Shown here piece after piece: positions 33,990 to 42,578 of a DNA stretch of 64,000 nt. The translations under genes and the position numbers were made by a program. Source of the stretch: Methanosuratincola petrocarbonis (GTDB taxonomy: Archaea > Thermoproteota > Methanomethylicia > Methanomethylicales > Methanomethylicaceae). The stretch lies in NCBI GenBank assembly GCA_030522375.1, contig CP130488.1, positions 992,001 through 1,056,000 of the forward strand. Direction: 5' to 3'. Every line of letters begins with the position of its first letter. The stretch's first letter is position 1. The notes under the pieces are model-generated. The model searched no databases and was not told the DNA's origin. It worked only from the letters and a program-made list of their open reading frames with translations.

Positions 33990-34832
33990 ATGAGGGCAGA
34001 GGACATCGTCGAAGCGATAAAAATTATGGAAACTGACCTCCCCCCTGATGTCGAGGCGGCACTCGTCAGGTGCCGAAATGAGGAGGAAGACGGGATCAGC
34101 AGGGAAGTCCTCGGAGCCATACTCGAGAATGTGAGGATCGCCAGGGAGGCAGGAGTCCCGATGTGCCAGGACACGGGGAGCCTGGTCTTCTTTGTGAGCG
34201 CGAAGGGCTGCTGCAGCGAGATCTGCAGGGTCATCAGGGAGGGCGTTGCGATGGCAACCGAGGCGGTGCCCCTCAGGGCGAATATAGTCGATCCGTTCTC
34301 GAGGAGGAACACAGGCAACAACTTGGGCAGGGGCAACCCGATGATACATATCGAGCCAAGCCCAGAGGGGAGGGTTCGGATTGGCATACTCGCCAAGGGG
34401 GCAGGGTCTGAGAACGTCAGCGCCGCCACGATGCTAGACCCGGACCAGGCGGTGTCTGGGATAAAGGAGTTCGTCCTACAGGCAGTCAGGAAGGCGGGCG
34501 CCAAGCCCTGCCCCCCCATAATCGTGGGGGTAGGCGTCGGTGGAAGCCTCGAGGGAGCGGCGTTACTGAGCAAGCGGGCCCTGATGAGGAGGATCGACGA
34601 GCCTTCAGAGGACGCTTTCGCGGCGCGTCTCGAAGGGGAACTGCTGAGGGAGATCAACTCGCTCAGGATCGGTCCGATGGGGTTCGGGGGCAAGAACACG
34701 GCACTCGCCGTCAGGCTGGAGGCTGCGGACTGCCACACGGCAAGCCTTCCCGTCGCGGTGAGCATACAGTGCTGGGCTCTCAGGAGGATCTTCCTTGAGG
34801 TTGAAGGCGACAGGGTTGCGATCAGGAGGTAA
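33990..34832 (+). CDS. fumA: Class I fumarate hydratase, alpha subunit
   Basis: This 280-residue iron-sulfur subunit catalyses reversible hydration of fumarate to malate together with the beta subunit. One cluster-binding cysteine is in VPMCQDTGSLVFFV near residue 57. Other conserved parts are LGRGNPMIHIEPS, GAGSENVSAATML and CPPIIVGVGVGGSLEGAALLSK (the last split here, near 170-195). Two-subunit class I fumarases are usual in archaea and anaerobes. The beta gene follows by 4 bp. L(+)-tartrate dehydratase subunits are related, but the stretch patterns fit fumarase. Confidence 0.92.
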   Translation: MRAEDIVEAIKIMETDLPPDVEAALVRCRNEEEDGISREVLGAILENVRIAREAGVPMCQDTGSLVFFVSAKGCCSEICRVIREGVAMATEAVPLRANIVDPFSRRNTGNNLGRGNPMIHIEPSPEGRVRIGILAKGAGSENVSAATMLDPDQAVSGIKEFVLQAVRKAGAKPCPPIIVGVGVGGSLEGAALLSKRALMRRIDEPSEDAFAARLEGELLREINSLRIGPMGFGGKNTALAVRLEAADCHTASLPVAVSIQCWALRRIFLEVEGDRVAIRR

Positions 34833-34836
34833 TGGC

Positions 34837-35391
34837 TTGGGCAAGGTTTACAGTCTGAGGGGCAGGATCGGGGAGGCGGAGGTCGCGCAGCTCCAAGTAG
34901 GGGACGTCATTTACATAACTGGCGAGATATTCACGATGAGGGACCAGGCCCACCTGAAGGCCCTTGAGATACTCAGGGGAGGCGGGAGGCTCCCATTCGA
35001 CCTCGAGGGGGGAGTGATATACCACTGCGGGCCGCTCGTGAAGGGCGGGAAGGTGGTCTCTGCGGGCCCTACCACGAGTATGAGGATGGAAAGGAGCGAG
35101 GGCGAGATCATCGCGAGGACTGGGGCCAAGTGCATAATCGGAAAAGGCGGGATGGGCCCAGGGACCCTCAGTGCACTCTCGAAGCACAGTGCGGTCTACA
35201 CAGAGTACCCTGGTGGAGCGGGTGCGCTGGCAGCCAGGTCAGTGGTCGGGATAAGGGGAGTATACTGGAGGGAGCTCGGAGACCCAGAGGCGGTCTGGGC
35301 ACTCGAGGTGGAGGATTTCGGACCCTGCTTCGTGACTATGGACAGCCACGGCAGGACCCTCAGGGAAAACCTCAAAAAAGGAGCCCCTTAA
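34837..35391 (+). CDS. fumB: Class I fumarate hydratase, beta subunit
   Basis: This 184-residue C-terminal-type subunit has the conserved YITGEIFTMRDQAHLKAL near residue 30, GPTTSMRMERSEGEI near 83, ARTGAKCIIGKGGMGPG near 95-112 and late VEDFGPCFVTMDSHG. TTG 34837 is the start: AGGAGGT lies 6 nt before it, inside the end of fumA. An ATG at 34832 is out of frame. The subunits together form the 4Fe-4S enzyme. Confidence 0.92.
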   Translation: MGKVYSLRGRIGEAEVAQLQVGDVIYITGEIFTMRDQAHLKALEILRGGGRLPFDLEGGVIYHCGPLVKGGKVVSAGPTTSMRMERSEGEIIARTGAKCIIGKGGMGPGTLSALSKHSAVYTEYPGGAGALAARSVVGIRGVYWRELGDPEAVWALEVEDFGPCFVTMDSHGRTLRENLKKGAP

Positions 35392-35472
35392 CGGGCCAGC
35401 AATGCAGGCGCAGCGAGGGGGGCGGCATGGAAATGCGGGAGCGGGCTTTGGGCTTTTTCGCACTAGGATTTG

Positions 35473-35510
35473 AAAAAGGAAGGTAAAAATTGAGGTTTTG
35501 CTGGAAAAAA
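35473..35510 (-). terminator. T-rich termination region after the AOR-HPS gene
   Basis: Three short T runs on the minus strand (35505-35510, 35485-35489, 35473-35477) follow the stop of the fusion gene. The gap 35392-35514 holds nothing else recognisable. Confidence 0.35.
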
Positions 35511-35514
35511 GGGG

Positions 35515-37998
35515 TTACTTCATAGCTGCCCAGGTTGACCGGATGGCTTCGACGAAGCGCTTTGTCGCCTCTTCGGGATTCGCCGACTTTGTTATCGCCC
35601 CTCCGACGACGAGGACGCGCGCGCCAGCCCTGACCATCTGCGGAACGACCTCTAGCTTTATGCCGCCCGCCACAGAGACCGGGATCTTGAGGCTCCTTGC
35701 GAGGTTCTGAACTAGCGCGACCTTCTGGTCCACCTCCCGCTCCCTCGACTGGGCGCTTATGCCTACATGCATGCAGACCATGTCAACGCCTAGCTTCTCG
35801 ACCTCGAGTGCCCTGGAGAGCGGATCCTTGAGGTTCATCAGGTCGACCATCACCTTGACGTCGTACTTCCTTGCGGCGCCGACAGCGTCCGAGATGGTGT
35901 AGTCGTCTGTGGCACCCATCACGGTGACGATGTCAGCACCCGCCTCGACAGCTAGCTCGGTCTCCAGCCATCCTGTGTCGAATGTCTTGAGGTCTGCCAA
36001 GATCGTCGCGTTGGGGCAGGCCTTCCTCAGAGACCTCACGGCGTTGAGCCCCTCTGACTTTATCAGCGGGGTACCAGCCTCGATTATCTCGGCACCGCCG
36101 CGGTATGCCTTCTCGGCTATGGGTATGGCATCCTTCAGATAGCGCTCGTCTATTGCAACCTGCAGCTGAGGACCTTCGTAAACTGGCTTCAGACCCAATT
36201 GCAGCACCTTCTTGCTGGACGGTATACCGTTGTAGTCCCAGCCTCTCACTGCATAGTACTCATTTAATAACCTATCCATGTCGACCGTCTCGCCCTTGGC
36301 CGGGCCTTCGGGCATCGGGACCTCGGTGAACCTCCTAGGCAGTGCATCGTCCTTCCTGCTGAACCCCTCCCTGACGTTGAAGAGCCGCTCGATGTTGTAT
36401 ATGCGCTCGCCTATCCTGTAGAACTCCTCCCTGTCCACGTAGAAGCCTGTCGCGCAGGTGAGCAGCCTTGCGTAGAAGTCCGGCTCGAACGCCAGAGTGC
36501 TGAAGAGCGCCATCGTCGTGTACTTGCAGAGGACTAGCGAGTCCAGCACCGCGAAGACGTCCTGCATTACCTTTGTCAGGGCTGCCTTGTCGTCGTACGA
36601 GTTCGGGTTCAGGTACCTCGGCATGCTGAGGATCTCTGGGACTATCATGAAAGCCCTGAGGTGGCACCCTCCCCTGTTCGAGGTGGCGTATGAGAGGGCC
36701 ATGCCCTTAACCCCCCTCGGGTCGTATGCGGGCAGCTCAAGCCCCTTCACGTGGATCGCAAAGTCATCAGCCTCGAGCTTCCTGGCAGCGCTGCGGGTCC
36801 CCTCAGCCAGCAGGTCCCCGATCCCCTCGCGGTAAGCGGTCATCCGGATCAGCTTGAGCAGGGCCTCGGTGTCGCCGAATTTTGCGTCAAGCCCAATGTC
36901 CGAGGGCTTGACCCTGCCTTTCTCTGCGCATGCCATCAGGAACCCTATAGCCTGACCCATCGATATCGTGTCGACGCCCAGCTTGTTGCAGAGGTCGTTC
37001 GCCACGGCTATCGCATTCAGGTCGCTTATCCCGCAGTTCGGCCCGAGTGCCCAGACGGTCTCGTACTCGGGACCCTCTGTCTCTATCGTCTCACCGCTCG
37101 GGAGCCTCGGCTGGGTGATCCTCCCGCACATGATCGGGCATGCGAAGCAACCCTTCTTGCCTCGGAGGATGGTCTTGGACATGTACTCCCCGCTCACTTT
37201 CTCGGCATCCTCGAATACACCTGTACTGTAATTCCTCACCGGGAAGATCCCCGCCTTGTTTATGATGTGCACAAGGACAGAGGTCCCATACCTGGCGAGC
37301 CCGTCACCGGTTATCGGGTGACCCTTCAGCACCTGGATCGTCCTCTTGACTTCCTTCATGAACGCATAACGGTTTGCGAGCGGTATCTCGGCCTTGCCCC
37401 TGACGACGATCGCCTTTAGGTTCTTCGAACCCATTACCGCGCCGACGCCGCCCCTGGCCGCTGTCCTATGCTTCTCGTTCATAATTGCGGCGATCTTGAC
37501 CAACCGCTCGCCAGCAGGCCCGATGGACGCGACCCTCGCGAACTGGTCGCCGACGATCTGCTTAAGCCGGTCTTCGGTCTGCGTTGTGTCGAGACCCCAG
37601 AGGGCAGACGCGTCGTTGAGGCGCGCCTCGCCGTTGATTATTGAGAGGTAGACGGGCTTGCTGCTCCGCCCCTCGAATATGATGCCGTCATAACCTGACC
37701 GCTTCAGCTCGACGCCGAAGTGCCCGCCGCTGTTGGCGTCGAATATGGTTCCGGTGGCGGGCGACCTCGTTGAGACCGAGAACCTGCCCGAGGTGGGGGC
37801 AGCGGTCCCAGTTAGCGGCCCTGTCATGAATATGAGCTTGTTTTCTGGACCGAGCGGATCGGTACCAGGCTTCAGCTCATCGTAAAGTATTTTTGCTCCG
37901 TATCCTCTGCCTCCTATGAACTGTGCGGCAGTGTCCATGTCAAGTTCTTCTGAGGAGATCTCTCCAGTCGTGAGATCAACGCGTAGTATTCTGTTCAT
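35515..37998 (-). CDS. Fused tungsten aldehyde:ferredoxin oxidoreductase / 3-hexulose-6-phosphate synthase
   Basis: This 827-residue protein joins two enzymes in one open frame. Residues 1 to about 597 are a complete aldehyde ferredoxin oxidoreductase: the pterin-binding GGRGYGAK near 29-36, cluster ligands Cys284, Cys287, Cys291 and Cys491 (spacing like P. furiosus AOR 288/291/295/494), and active-site-type Glu313 and His446. Residues about 612-827 are a 3-hexulose-6-phosphate synthase: VAIDERYL, EAGTPLIKSEG (640-650), the DLKTFD metal/catalytic motif (669-674), MHVGISAQ and GGIKLE. HPS links ribulose-5-phosphate plus formaldehyde with hexulose-6-phosphate; an AOR could oxidise formaldehyde to formate with ferredoxin. 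ATG 37998 matches the AOR family start; 71 longer codons upstream are not family-like. A MoaD-type gene is divergent. Confidence 0.93.
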   Translation of the reverse strand: MNRILRVDLTTGEISSEELDMDTAAQFIGGRGYGAKILYDELKPGTDPLGPENKLIFMTGPLTGTAAPTSGRFSVSTRSPATGTIFDANSGGHFGVELKRSGYDGIIFEGRSSKPVYLSIINGEARLNDASALWGLDTTQTEDRLKQIVGDQFARVASIGPAGERLVKIAAIMNEKHRTAARGGVGAVMGSKNLKAIVVRGKAEIPLANRYAFMKEVKRTIQVLKGHPITGDGLARYGTSVLVHIINKAGIFPVRNYSTGVFEDAEKVSGEYMSKTILRGKKGCFACPIMCGRITQPRLPSGETIETEGPEYETVWALGPNCGISDLNAIAVANDLCNKLGVDTISMGQAIGFLMACAEKGRVKPSDIGLDAKFGDTEALLKLIRMTAYREGIGDLLAEGTRSAARKLEADDFAIHVKGLELPAYDPRGVKGMALSYATSNRGGCHLRAFMIVPEILSMPRYLNPNSYDDKAALTKVMQDVFAVLDSLVLCKYTTMALFSTLAFEPDFYARLLTCATGFYVDREEFYRIGERIYNIERLFNVREGFSRKDDALPRRFTEVPMPEGPAKGETVDMDRLLNEYYAVRGWDYNGIPSSKKVLQLGLKPVYEGPQLQVAIDERYLKDAIPIAEKAYRGGAEIIEAGTPLIKSEGLNAVRSLRKACPNATILADLKTFDTGWLETELAVEAGADIVTVMGATDDYTISDAVGAARKYDVKVMVDLMNLKDPLSRALEVEKLGVDMVCMHVGISAQSREREVDQKVALVQNLARSLKIPVSVAGGIKLEVVPQMVRAGARVLVVGGAITKSANPEEATKRFVEAIRSTWAAMK

Positions 37999-38049
37999 GT
38001 AACCGCCCAAGCGGTGGTCCTCCTGATGACAGGAGAGAATTGGGGGCAC

Positions 38050-38061
38050 ACTTATATCTTT
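38050..38061 (-). promoter_or_regulatory. Probable TATA box of the AOR-HPS gene
   Basis: On the minus strand this reads AAAGATATAAGT, 52-63 bp before the ATG at 37998. It places transcription start near 38028, with a leader of about 30 bases. The gap 37999-38126 also has an A-rich stretch (38085-38100) that may serve the divergent MoaD gene. Confidence 0.45.
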
Positions 38062-38126
38062 CCTGCTTCCGGTTTGATTCAAGAAAAAAGGAAAAAAAAG
38101 ATTCAACATTCTCATCGGTGTTGCAT

Positions 38127-38405
38127 ATGAAGGTGAAGGTGGAGTTCTTCGCCGACTTGAGGGAGAAGGTAGGCTCCCCAGTGATGGAACTGGAGATAGC
38201 AGGGGGAACACTGCTCGACCTTATAGAGGAGATAGACGCGCTCACCGGCGGAGCTTTCATGAAAAATGTTCTCGAGGGGGGAAAGCTGAAGGACCTGGTG
38301 AAGGTCCTCGTGAACGGCAGGGATATCAGGGGGCTGAGGGGGCTCGAAACCGGGCTGGACGATGGGGACGTCGTCTCTTTCTTCCCTCCGGTCGCAGGCG
38401 GCTAG
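38127..38405 (+). CDS. MoaD/ThiS-family sulfur carrier
   Basis: This 92-residue ubiquitin-like protein ends in Gly-Gly (PPVAGG), the end that is adenylated and thiocarboxylated to donate sulfur to molybdopterin/tungstopterin. The fold shows as VKVEFFADLREKVG at the start and DGDVVSFFPPVAGG at the end. MoaD-like genes often sit beside tungsten AOR genes, and here it is divergent from one with a 128-bp shared region, so a role in tungstopterin supply is likely. Its stop overlaps the MFS gene end by 4 bp, tail to tail. Confidence 0.9.
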   Translation: MKVKVEFFADLREKVGSPVMELEIAGGTLLDLIEEIDALTGGAFMKNVLEGGKLKDLVKVLVNGRDIRGLRGLETGLDDGDVVSFFPPVAGG

Positions 38406-39553
38406 CAAGGCGGATCCTCCCCAGGGACAGTGACCTTCCCAAAGAACTTCCAGAACAGAGCTATCGATGCAATGTAGAGTGCGCCGGCTACGAAGAAGGG
38501 CATTGAGAGTAAGCCGAGACCGAACATCCAGGCGCCCACGACGGAGCTGAAGGAGTTGGGGAGCCGCCAGAGTGCGGCAGTTATGCTGGAGGCTGTCCCC
38601 CTCTCCTCGTTCGGGACAAGGCCCATCAGCATCGACTGCGAGAGGGGGGAGGACATGTTCATCATGAAGCTCCTTGCAGTATAGACCACGCTTGCTATGG
38701 CAAAGCTGGGGGAGAGCGGCGTGCCGAACATGAAGAGCGTTGAGAGCCCCTGGGTCAGGACTATTGCCCTCACCGTCCCGAACTTCCTGGCAGTCCTGGG
38801 TGCGGCGAGCGTCGCGATGCCTATCAGGATATCCGAGACGCCTATGATGGGGCCGCTGAGCGAGTCTGGGATGCCATACTGGAGGTAGAACCAGCGGGTC
38901 ATGAGGGGGACGACCATGCCAGCTCCGAAAGCGATTATCGCCCCCGCGAGGGTGTACTTAACCAAGACGCCTTTCGACTTCAGGATGACCATCTCCCGGA
39001 GGCCTCCCTTCCTGAGTCCAGTTTTTGATTCGCTGACCTTGAGCAGGAATGCAGTCGATGCAATGCTTAGCGCGGAGAGGAGGACATAGAGTGCAGTGTG
39101 CGCCTCAGCCTCGCCCATCCCGAGTGATTCGAACACCACCACAAGGGGTATCGAGAAGCTGCCGATCCCCAAGGCGATGCTGAACGAGAAGTAGGTGAGC
39201 GTGAACACAGATGTCCTCTTGGCTGGCCCAGAGACGTCCGCGAGCAGCGCATTACTCGACGCAGAGGAGGCAGCCTCCGAGACCCCAGAGATCAGGGCGG
39301 CGATGAGTAGGACCCCCGGATCCCGGCTCACTCCGAAGACGAGGACTATAGCGCTAAGCGCCAGGCTCGAGTAGATGAGCATATTTCGCCTGCCGTATTT
39401 GTCGGCGAGCATCCCGAAAGGTATGCTCGTCAATACCATCGAGATGCCCATCACGAAGATTATGGTGCCCATGAACACATCTGCGAAACCGTAGATCTTG
39501 GTGAGCAGGTATGGGAGATCGGTCATGAACATGCCAAGGGCTACCCCTGGCAT
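38402..39553 (-). CDS. MFS transporter
   Basis: This is a major facilitator protein of at least 383 residues with 11-12 membrane helices. The loop 2-3 signature appears as GMLADKYGRRNML near residue 47. The substrate is unknown. The first usable start codon is ATG 39553, yet the open frame continues upstream to a stop at 39644-39646. That upstream stretch encodes an MFS-like N-terminus with the front of the first helix (YRGIPREALYIIYAG) but no ATG, GTG or TTG. Translation may start at CTG 39610 or 39613, or a base is wrong in this region. Confidence 0.82.
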   Translation of the reverse strand: MPGVALGMFMTDLPYLLTKIYGFADVFMGTIIFVMGISMVLTSIPFGMLADKYGRRNMLIYSSLALSAIVLVFGVSRDPGVLLIAALISGVSEAASSASSNALLADVSGPAKRTSVFTLTYFSFSIALGIGSFSIPLVVVFESLGMGEAEAHTALYVLLSALSIASTAFLLKVSESKTGLRKGGLREMVILKSKGVLVKYTLAGAIIAFGAGMVVPLMTRWFYLQYGIPDSLSGPIIGVSDILIGIATLAAPRTARKFGTVRAIVLTQGLSTLFMFGTPLSPSFAIASVVYTARSFMMNMSSPLSQSMLMGLVPNEERGTASSITAALWRLPNSFSSVVGAWMFGLGLLSMPFFVAGALYIASIALFWKFFGKVTVPGEDPPC

Positions 39554-39835
39554 TATCCCCGCATATATGATGTATAGGGCCTCTCTTGGGATGCCGCGGT
39601 ACTCTTCCAGCAGATGCTCTTCCCCCCGTGGAGTTTTCTGATACTAGCCGCAAGGGCGTTTAAAGGGTTGCCGATCCTAATGCGAATTCTTACCAGTCTG
39701 GGCTGGAAGTGTCGCCCAGATTCGCTCGGGCAGTCCGAGGAACAATTTCACCAAAAAGACTCACCTCCACCTCCGGAAGCGCCGGCGGGCAATAATTTAT
39801 CAGACCCATTTTTGAGTTTGATCCGGGCGACCGCT

Positions 39836-40357
39836 TTGAAGTCAAGAATAGCTGAGGACTACAACGCAACCGCGGGAATATACGACATGAGGTACAGGGA
39901 GGAGCAGGGGCTGAAGATTGGGTTCCTCCTGAACAGGGTCAGGCTGAAAGACGGCGATACGGTCATAGACGCAGGGTGCGGCACAGGCTTACTCCTCGAG
40001 GCGGTCTCAGGAAGGGCGAAAACCTGGCTGGTTGGGCTCGACAGCTCCATAGGAATGCTCCAAGAGGCGAGGAGGAAGGGGGTGGAGGCCGACCTGGTCC
40101 TGGGAGACATAGAGAGCATGCCTTTCAGGGATTGTGTCGCGGACGCGGTGTTCTCTGTGAGCGTTATCCAGCTCGCGGACGATCCAGGGCGGGCGGTCAG
40201 CGAGATCAGGAGGATCACGAAGGCAGGGGGAACCATCGCAATTAGCTACCTGAAAAGCGCAGGGATCGAGTGTCCGCAGGCGGCGGGCATAAGGGCAGCT
40301 GTGCACGCCTCGGAGACGATGAAAGACATCTTCATCACGGGCTTCAGGGAAGATTGA
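39836..40357 (+). CDS. SAM-dependent methyltransferase
   Basis: This class I methyltransferase of about 173 residues shows motif I in VIDAGCGTGLLLEAV, motif II in WLVGLDSSIGMLQEAR, motif III in GDIESMPFRDCVADAVFSV (split here) and post-III EIRRITKAGGTIAIS. The substrate is unknown; UbiE/menaquinone-type and small-molecule methylases look like this. The start is uncertain. TTG 39836 begins the conserved region; TTG 39812 or 39818 is also possible. An AATAATTTAT box lies at 39791-39800. Confidence 0.78.
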   Translation: MKSRIAEDYNATAGIYDMRYREEQGLKIGFLLNRVRLKDGDTVIDAGCGTGLLLEAVSGRAKTWLVGLDSSIGMLQEARRKGVEADLVLGDIESMPFRDCVADAVFSVSVIQLADDPGRAVSEIRRITKAGGTIAISYLKSAGIECPQAAGIRAAVHASETMKDIFITGFRED

Positions 40358-40387
40358 CTGATCAGATGCAGATACGGTACAGAAAAG

Positions 40388-40399
40388 GTTTTTATAACG
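40388..40399 (+). promoter_or_regulatory. TATA box of the LSm gene
   Basis: GTTTTTATAACG lies 36-47 bp before the LSm ATG at 40435, giving a start of transcription near 40420. The spacing and sequence fit an archaeal promoter. Confidence 0.5.
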
Positions 40400-40434
40400 A
40401 GTCCTATTCACGGTAAAGATGGTGTATCGATAAA

Positions 40435-40671
40435 ATGCCTAGCGAGCCGATAAGGTTGCTCAACAAGTCCCTGCACAGCCAGATCCTTGTCAAGCTGAAG
40501 GACGGCCACGAGTACGTCGGGACCCTGGAAAAGTACGACCCTACAATGAACCTCATCATGAGTGATGCGATTGAGGCTTCTGACGATTCCAGCGAGCCGA
40601 TAGCCAAGTACGGCAAGATCTTGGTGAGGGGCAACAACATACTCTACATCAAGACGTCAAGGCCCCAGTGA
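40435..40671 (+). CDS. Sm-like archaeal protein (LSm)
   Basis: This 78-residue Sm-fold protein forms heptameric rings that bind U-rich RNA. Sm1 shows as QILVKLKDGHEYVGTLEKYDPTMN (split here, residues 16-40) with the conserved Asp and Asn, and Sm2 as GKILVRGNNILYIK near 58-72. It is likely to act in RNA processing and turnover. A membrane protein gene follows 45 bp later. Confidence 0.95.
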   Translation: MPSEPIRLLNKSLHSQILVKLKDGHEYVGTLEKYDPTMNLIMSDAIEASDDSSEPIAKYGKILVRGNNILYIKTSRPQ

Positions 40672-40716
40672 GTAAATCCCAAACGTGCAAGCCCACGCCT
40701 GCGTCCGAGGAAGAGA

Positions 40717-41220
40717 ATGCCCATGTCATCAGTGGCACTTTATGAGGAGACAATAACATGGAGGCTTATCGCAGCACTAGTCTTGGGCGTGCTGTGCTTC
40801 ACGGCGGGAGTGACGATATTCGCCTATGCCAATGACCCCAGTGAGGATCCGATGGCACTGCTTGCGATCCTCATTGTCGCAGTAATTGGTTTGGAGATTA
40901 CGTTCAACTTCAGCAGGCTCTCGATCAGGGCAACTTTTGAGGGGATATCCGTCGGGTTCGGGAAGATAAAAACTTCTTTCAGGTGGGACCAGATAGAGGA
41001 CTGCTATTTGGACGCGGCGTCCTCGATCAGGTACGGCGGATTCGGGATAAGGGGAGGCAGGTTCAATGGCAAGAACAGGCTTGTCTACAACATAACCGGT
41101 GCCCCCCGACTCGTGCTGAAGGTGAAGGGCGCCAAGTACGACGAGTTCGTCTTCTCCACCAAGAGACCGGACGAACTGATGAGGGTGATCAAGGGGCAGA
41201 TCACGAAACCGCCCCTGTGA
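40717..41220 (+). CDS. Membrane protein with PH-like C-terminal domain, unknown
   Basis: This 167-residue protein has two membrane helices (LIAALVLGVLCFTAGVTIFAYA split here, and MALLAILIVAVIGLEITF). A cytoplasmic domain of about 95 residues resembles bacterial PH-like folds: SIRATFEGISVGFG, FRWDQIEDCYLDAASSI and then VLKVKGAKYDEFVFSTKRPDEL. It looks like proteins annotated as bPH or DUF families. ATG 40717 or 40723 may be used. Function unknown. Confidence 0.6.
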   Translation: MPMSSVALYEETITWRLIAALVLGVLCFTAGVTIFAYANDPSEDPMALLAILIVAVIGLEITFNFSRLSIRATFEGISVGFGKIKTSFRWDQIEDCYLDAASSIRYGGFGIRGGRFNGKNRLVYNITGAPRLVLKVKGAKYDEFVFSTKRPDELMRVIKGQITKPPL

Positions 41221-41360
41221 ATCAACCATATGCCTTGGCTTTATCAGCGGCTTGGGTGCGAAAATTATCCGTGGTTATTTGGGGTTGGAAAAGCCATACT
41301 AGAAAGCAATATTAGGAAGTTGGATATGCTAACCTTTAAAGTGATGATGGAGGGCTATAA

Positions 41361-42578
41361 TTGAGTCCCAGAAACATTGTGATAGAAGCGCTCCAGCAGC
41401 AGCCTGTCGAGGCGCACAGCGTAGAGTTCGTAGAGAGGAAGGGGCTCGGGCACCCGGACTACATCGCAGACAGCCTGTCTGAGGAGTTCAGCCTCGAGCT
41501 CTGCAAGGAGTACCAGAAGAGGTTCGGCGCGATACTTCACCACAACGTCGACAAGGTGCTGCTCGTGGGGGGGCAATCAAACCCCAAGTTCGGCGGAGGC
41601 GAGGTGATTACCCCGATTTTCATAATAATGTCAGGAAGGGCGACTAGCGAGGTCAACACCAATGGCGGGGTGGAGTACATCCCAGTGGGGAGGATAGCCC
41701 TCCAGGCAGCAAAGAACTGGATCAGGAACAACCTGCCCCACCTTGACGCGGACCACCACGTGATAATCGACCACAAGATAGGAAAGGGTTCGGCCGACCT
41801 TATCTGCACCTTCAACACGAGGTACGGCAAGATATGCTCGAACGACACCTCCTTCGGCGTCGGGTACGCACCCTTCGACACTCTCGAGAAGCTCGTCTTC
41901 GAGACTGAGAGGTTCATCAACAGCCCGGGGACGAAGAAGAGGTTCCCTGAGGTCGGGGAGGATATCAAGGTTATGGGACTGAGGACTGGGAACGAGATCA
42001 AGATAACCATAGCGGCGGCAACGATCTCAAAGAATGTGCCCGACCTCTCCCACTACCTCTCTGTCAAGGAGGAGCTCAAGTCGGCAGTAGAGGACTTCAT
42101 CGCCAAGAAATGCGACACGCCTGTCGAGGTTTTCCTGAACAACGCAGACATGCCCGAGAAGGGGATAGTCTACCTCACGGTGACCGGGACCAGCGCCGAG
42201 ATGGGTGACGACGGCGAGACAGGGAGGGGGAACAGGGCCAACGGCCTGATCACGCCCCAGAGGCCGATGTCACTTGAGGCTGCAGCCGGAAAGAACCCGG
42301 TGAGCCACGTGGGCAAGATATACAACGTGCTGGCGGGAAGGATAGCCGAGAAGATAGCCGAGATAAAGGGTGTGGACGAGGCTTACGTCAAGATAGTCAG
42401 CCAGATCGGCAGGGCGATAGACGACCCTCACATGGCAAATGTGCAGCTCGTGATGGAAAGGGGATCCCAGGTGACGAGCAACATTCAGAGCGAGATCAGG
42501 GGGATCGTGGAGAACTCCCTCGACTCGATAGGCGAGATCACAGAGGCAATTCTTGAGAAGAGAGTGATCCTCTTCTGA
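41361..42578 (+). CDS. mat: Archaeal S-adenosylmethionine synthetase
   Basis: This 405-residue archaeal-type methionine adenosyltransferase makes SAM from methionine and ATP. Family stretches are VEFVERKGLGHPDYIADSLSEE (split, residues 22-43), GGQSNPKFGGGEVITPIF, the DDGETGRGNRANGLITPQRPMS block near 275 and a C-terminal DDPHMANVQL. TTG start with GGAGGG six bases before it, and a CTTTAAAGTG box close upstream. Its 3' end overlaps the DUF460 gene by 41 bp, tail to tail. Confidence 0.95.
   Translation: MSPRNIVIEALQQQPVEAHSVEFVERKGLGHPDYIADSLSEEFSLELCKEYQKRFGAILHHNVDKVLLVGGQSNPKFGGGEVITPIFIIMSGRATSEVNTNGGVEYIPVGRIALQAAKNWIRNNLPHLDADHHVIIDHKIGKGSADLICTFNTRYGKICSNDTSFGVGYAPFDTLEKLVFETERFINSPGTKKRFPEVGEDIKVMGLRTGNEIKITIAAATISKNVPDLSHYLSVKEELKSAVEDFIAKKCDTPVEVFLNNADMPEKGIVYLTVTGTSAEMGDDGETGRGNRANGLITPQRPMSLEAAAGKNPVSHVGKIYNVLAGRIAEKIAEIKGVDEAYVKIVSQIGRAIDDPHMANVQLVMERGSQVTSNIQSEIRGIVENSLDSIGEITEAILEKRVILF

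Noticed and set aside
33920..34765. 281-codon minus-strand frame
   Set aside because: Opposite fumarase alpha, which has strong family motifs; no support for the shadow.
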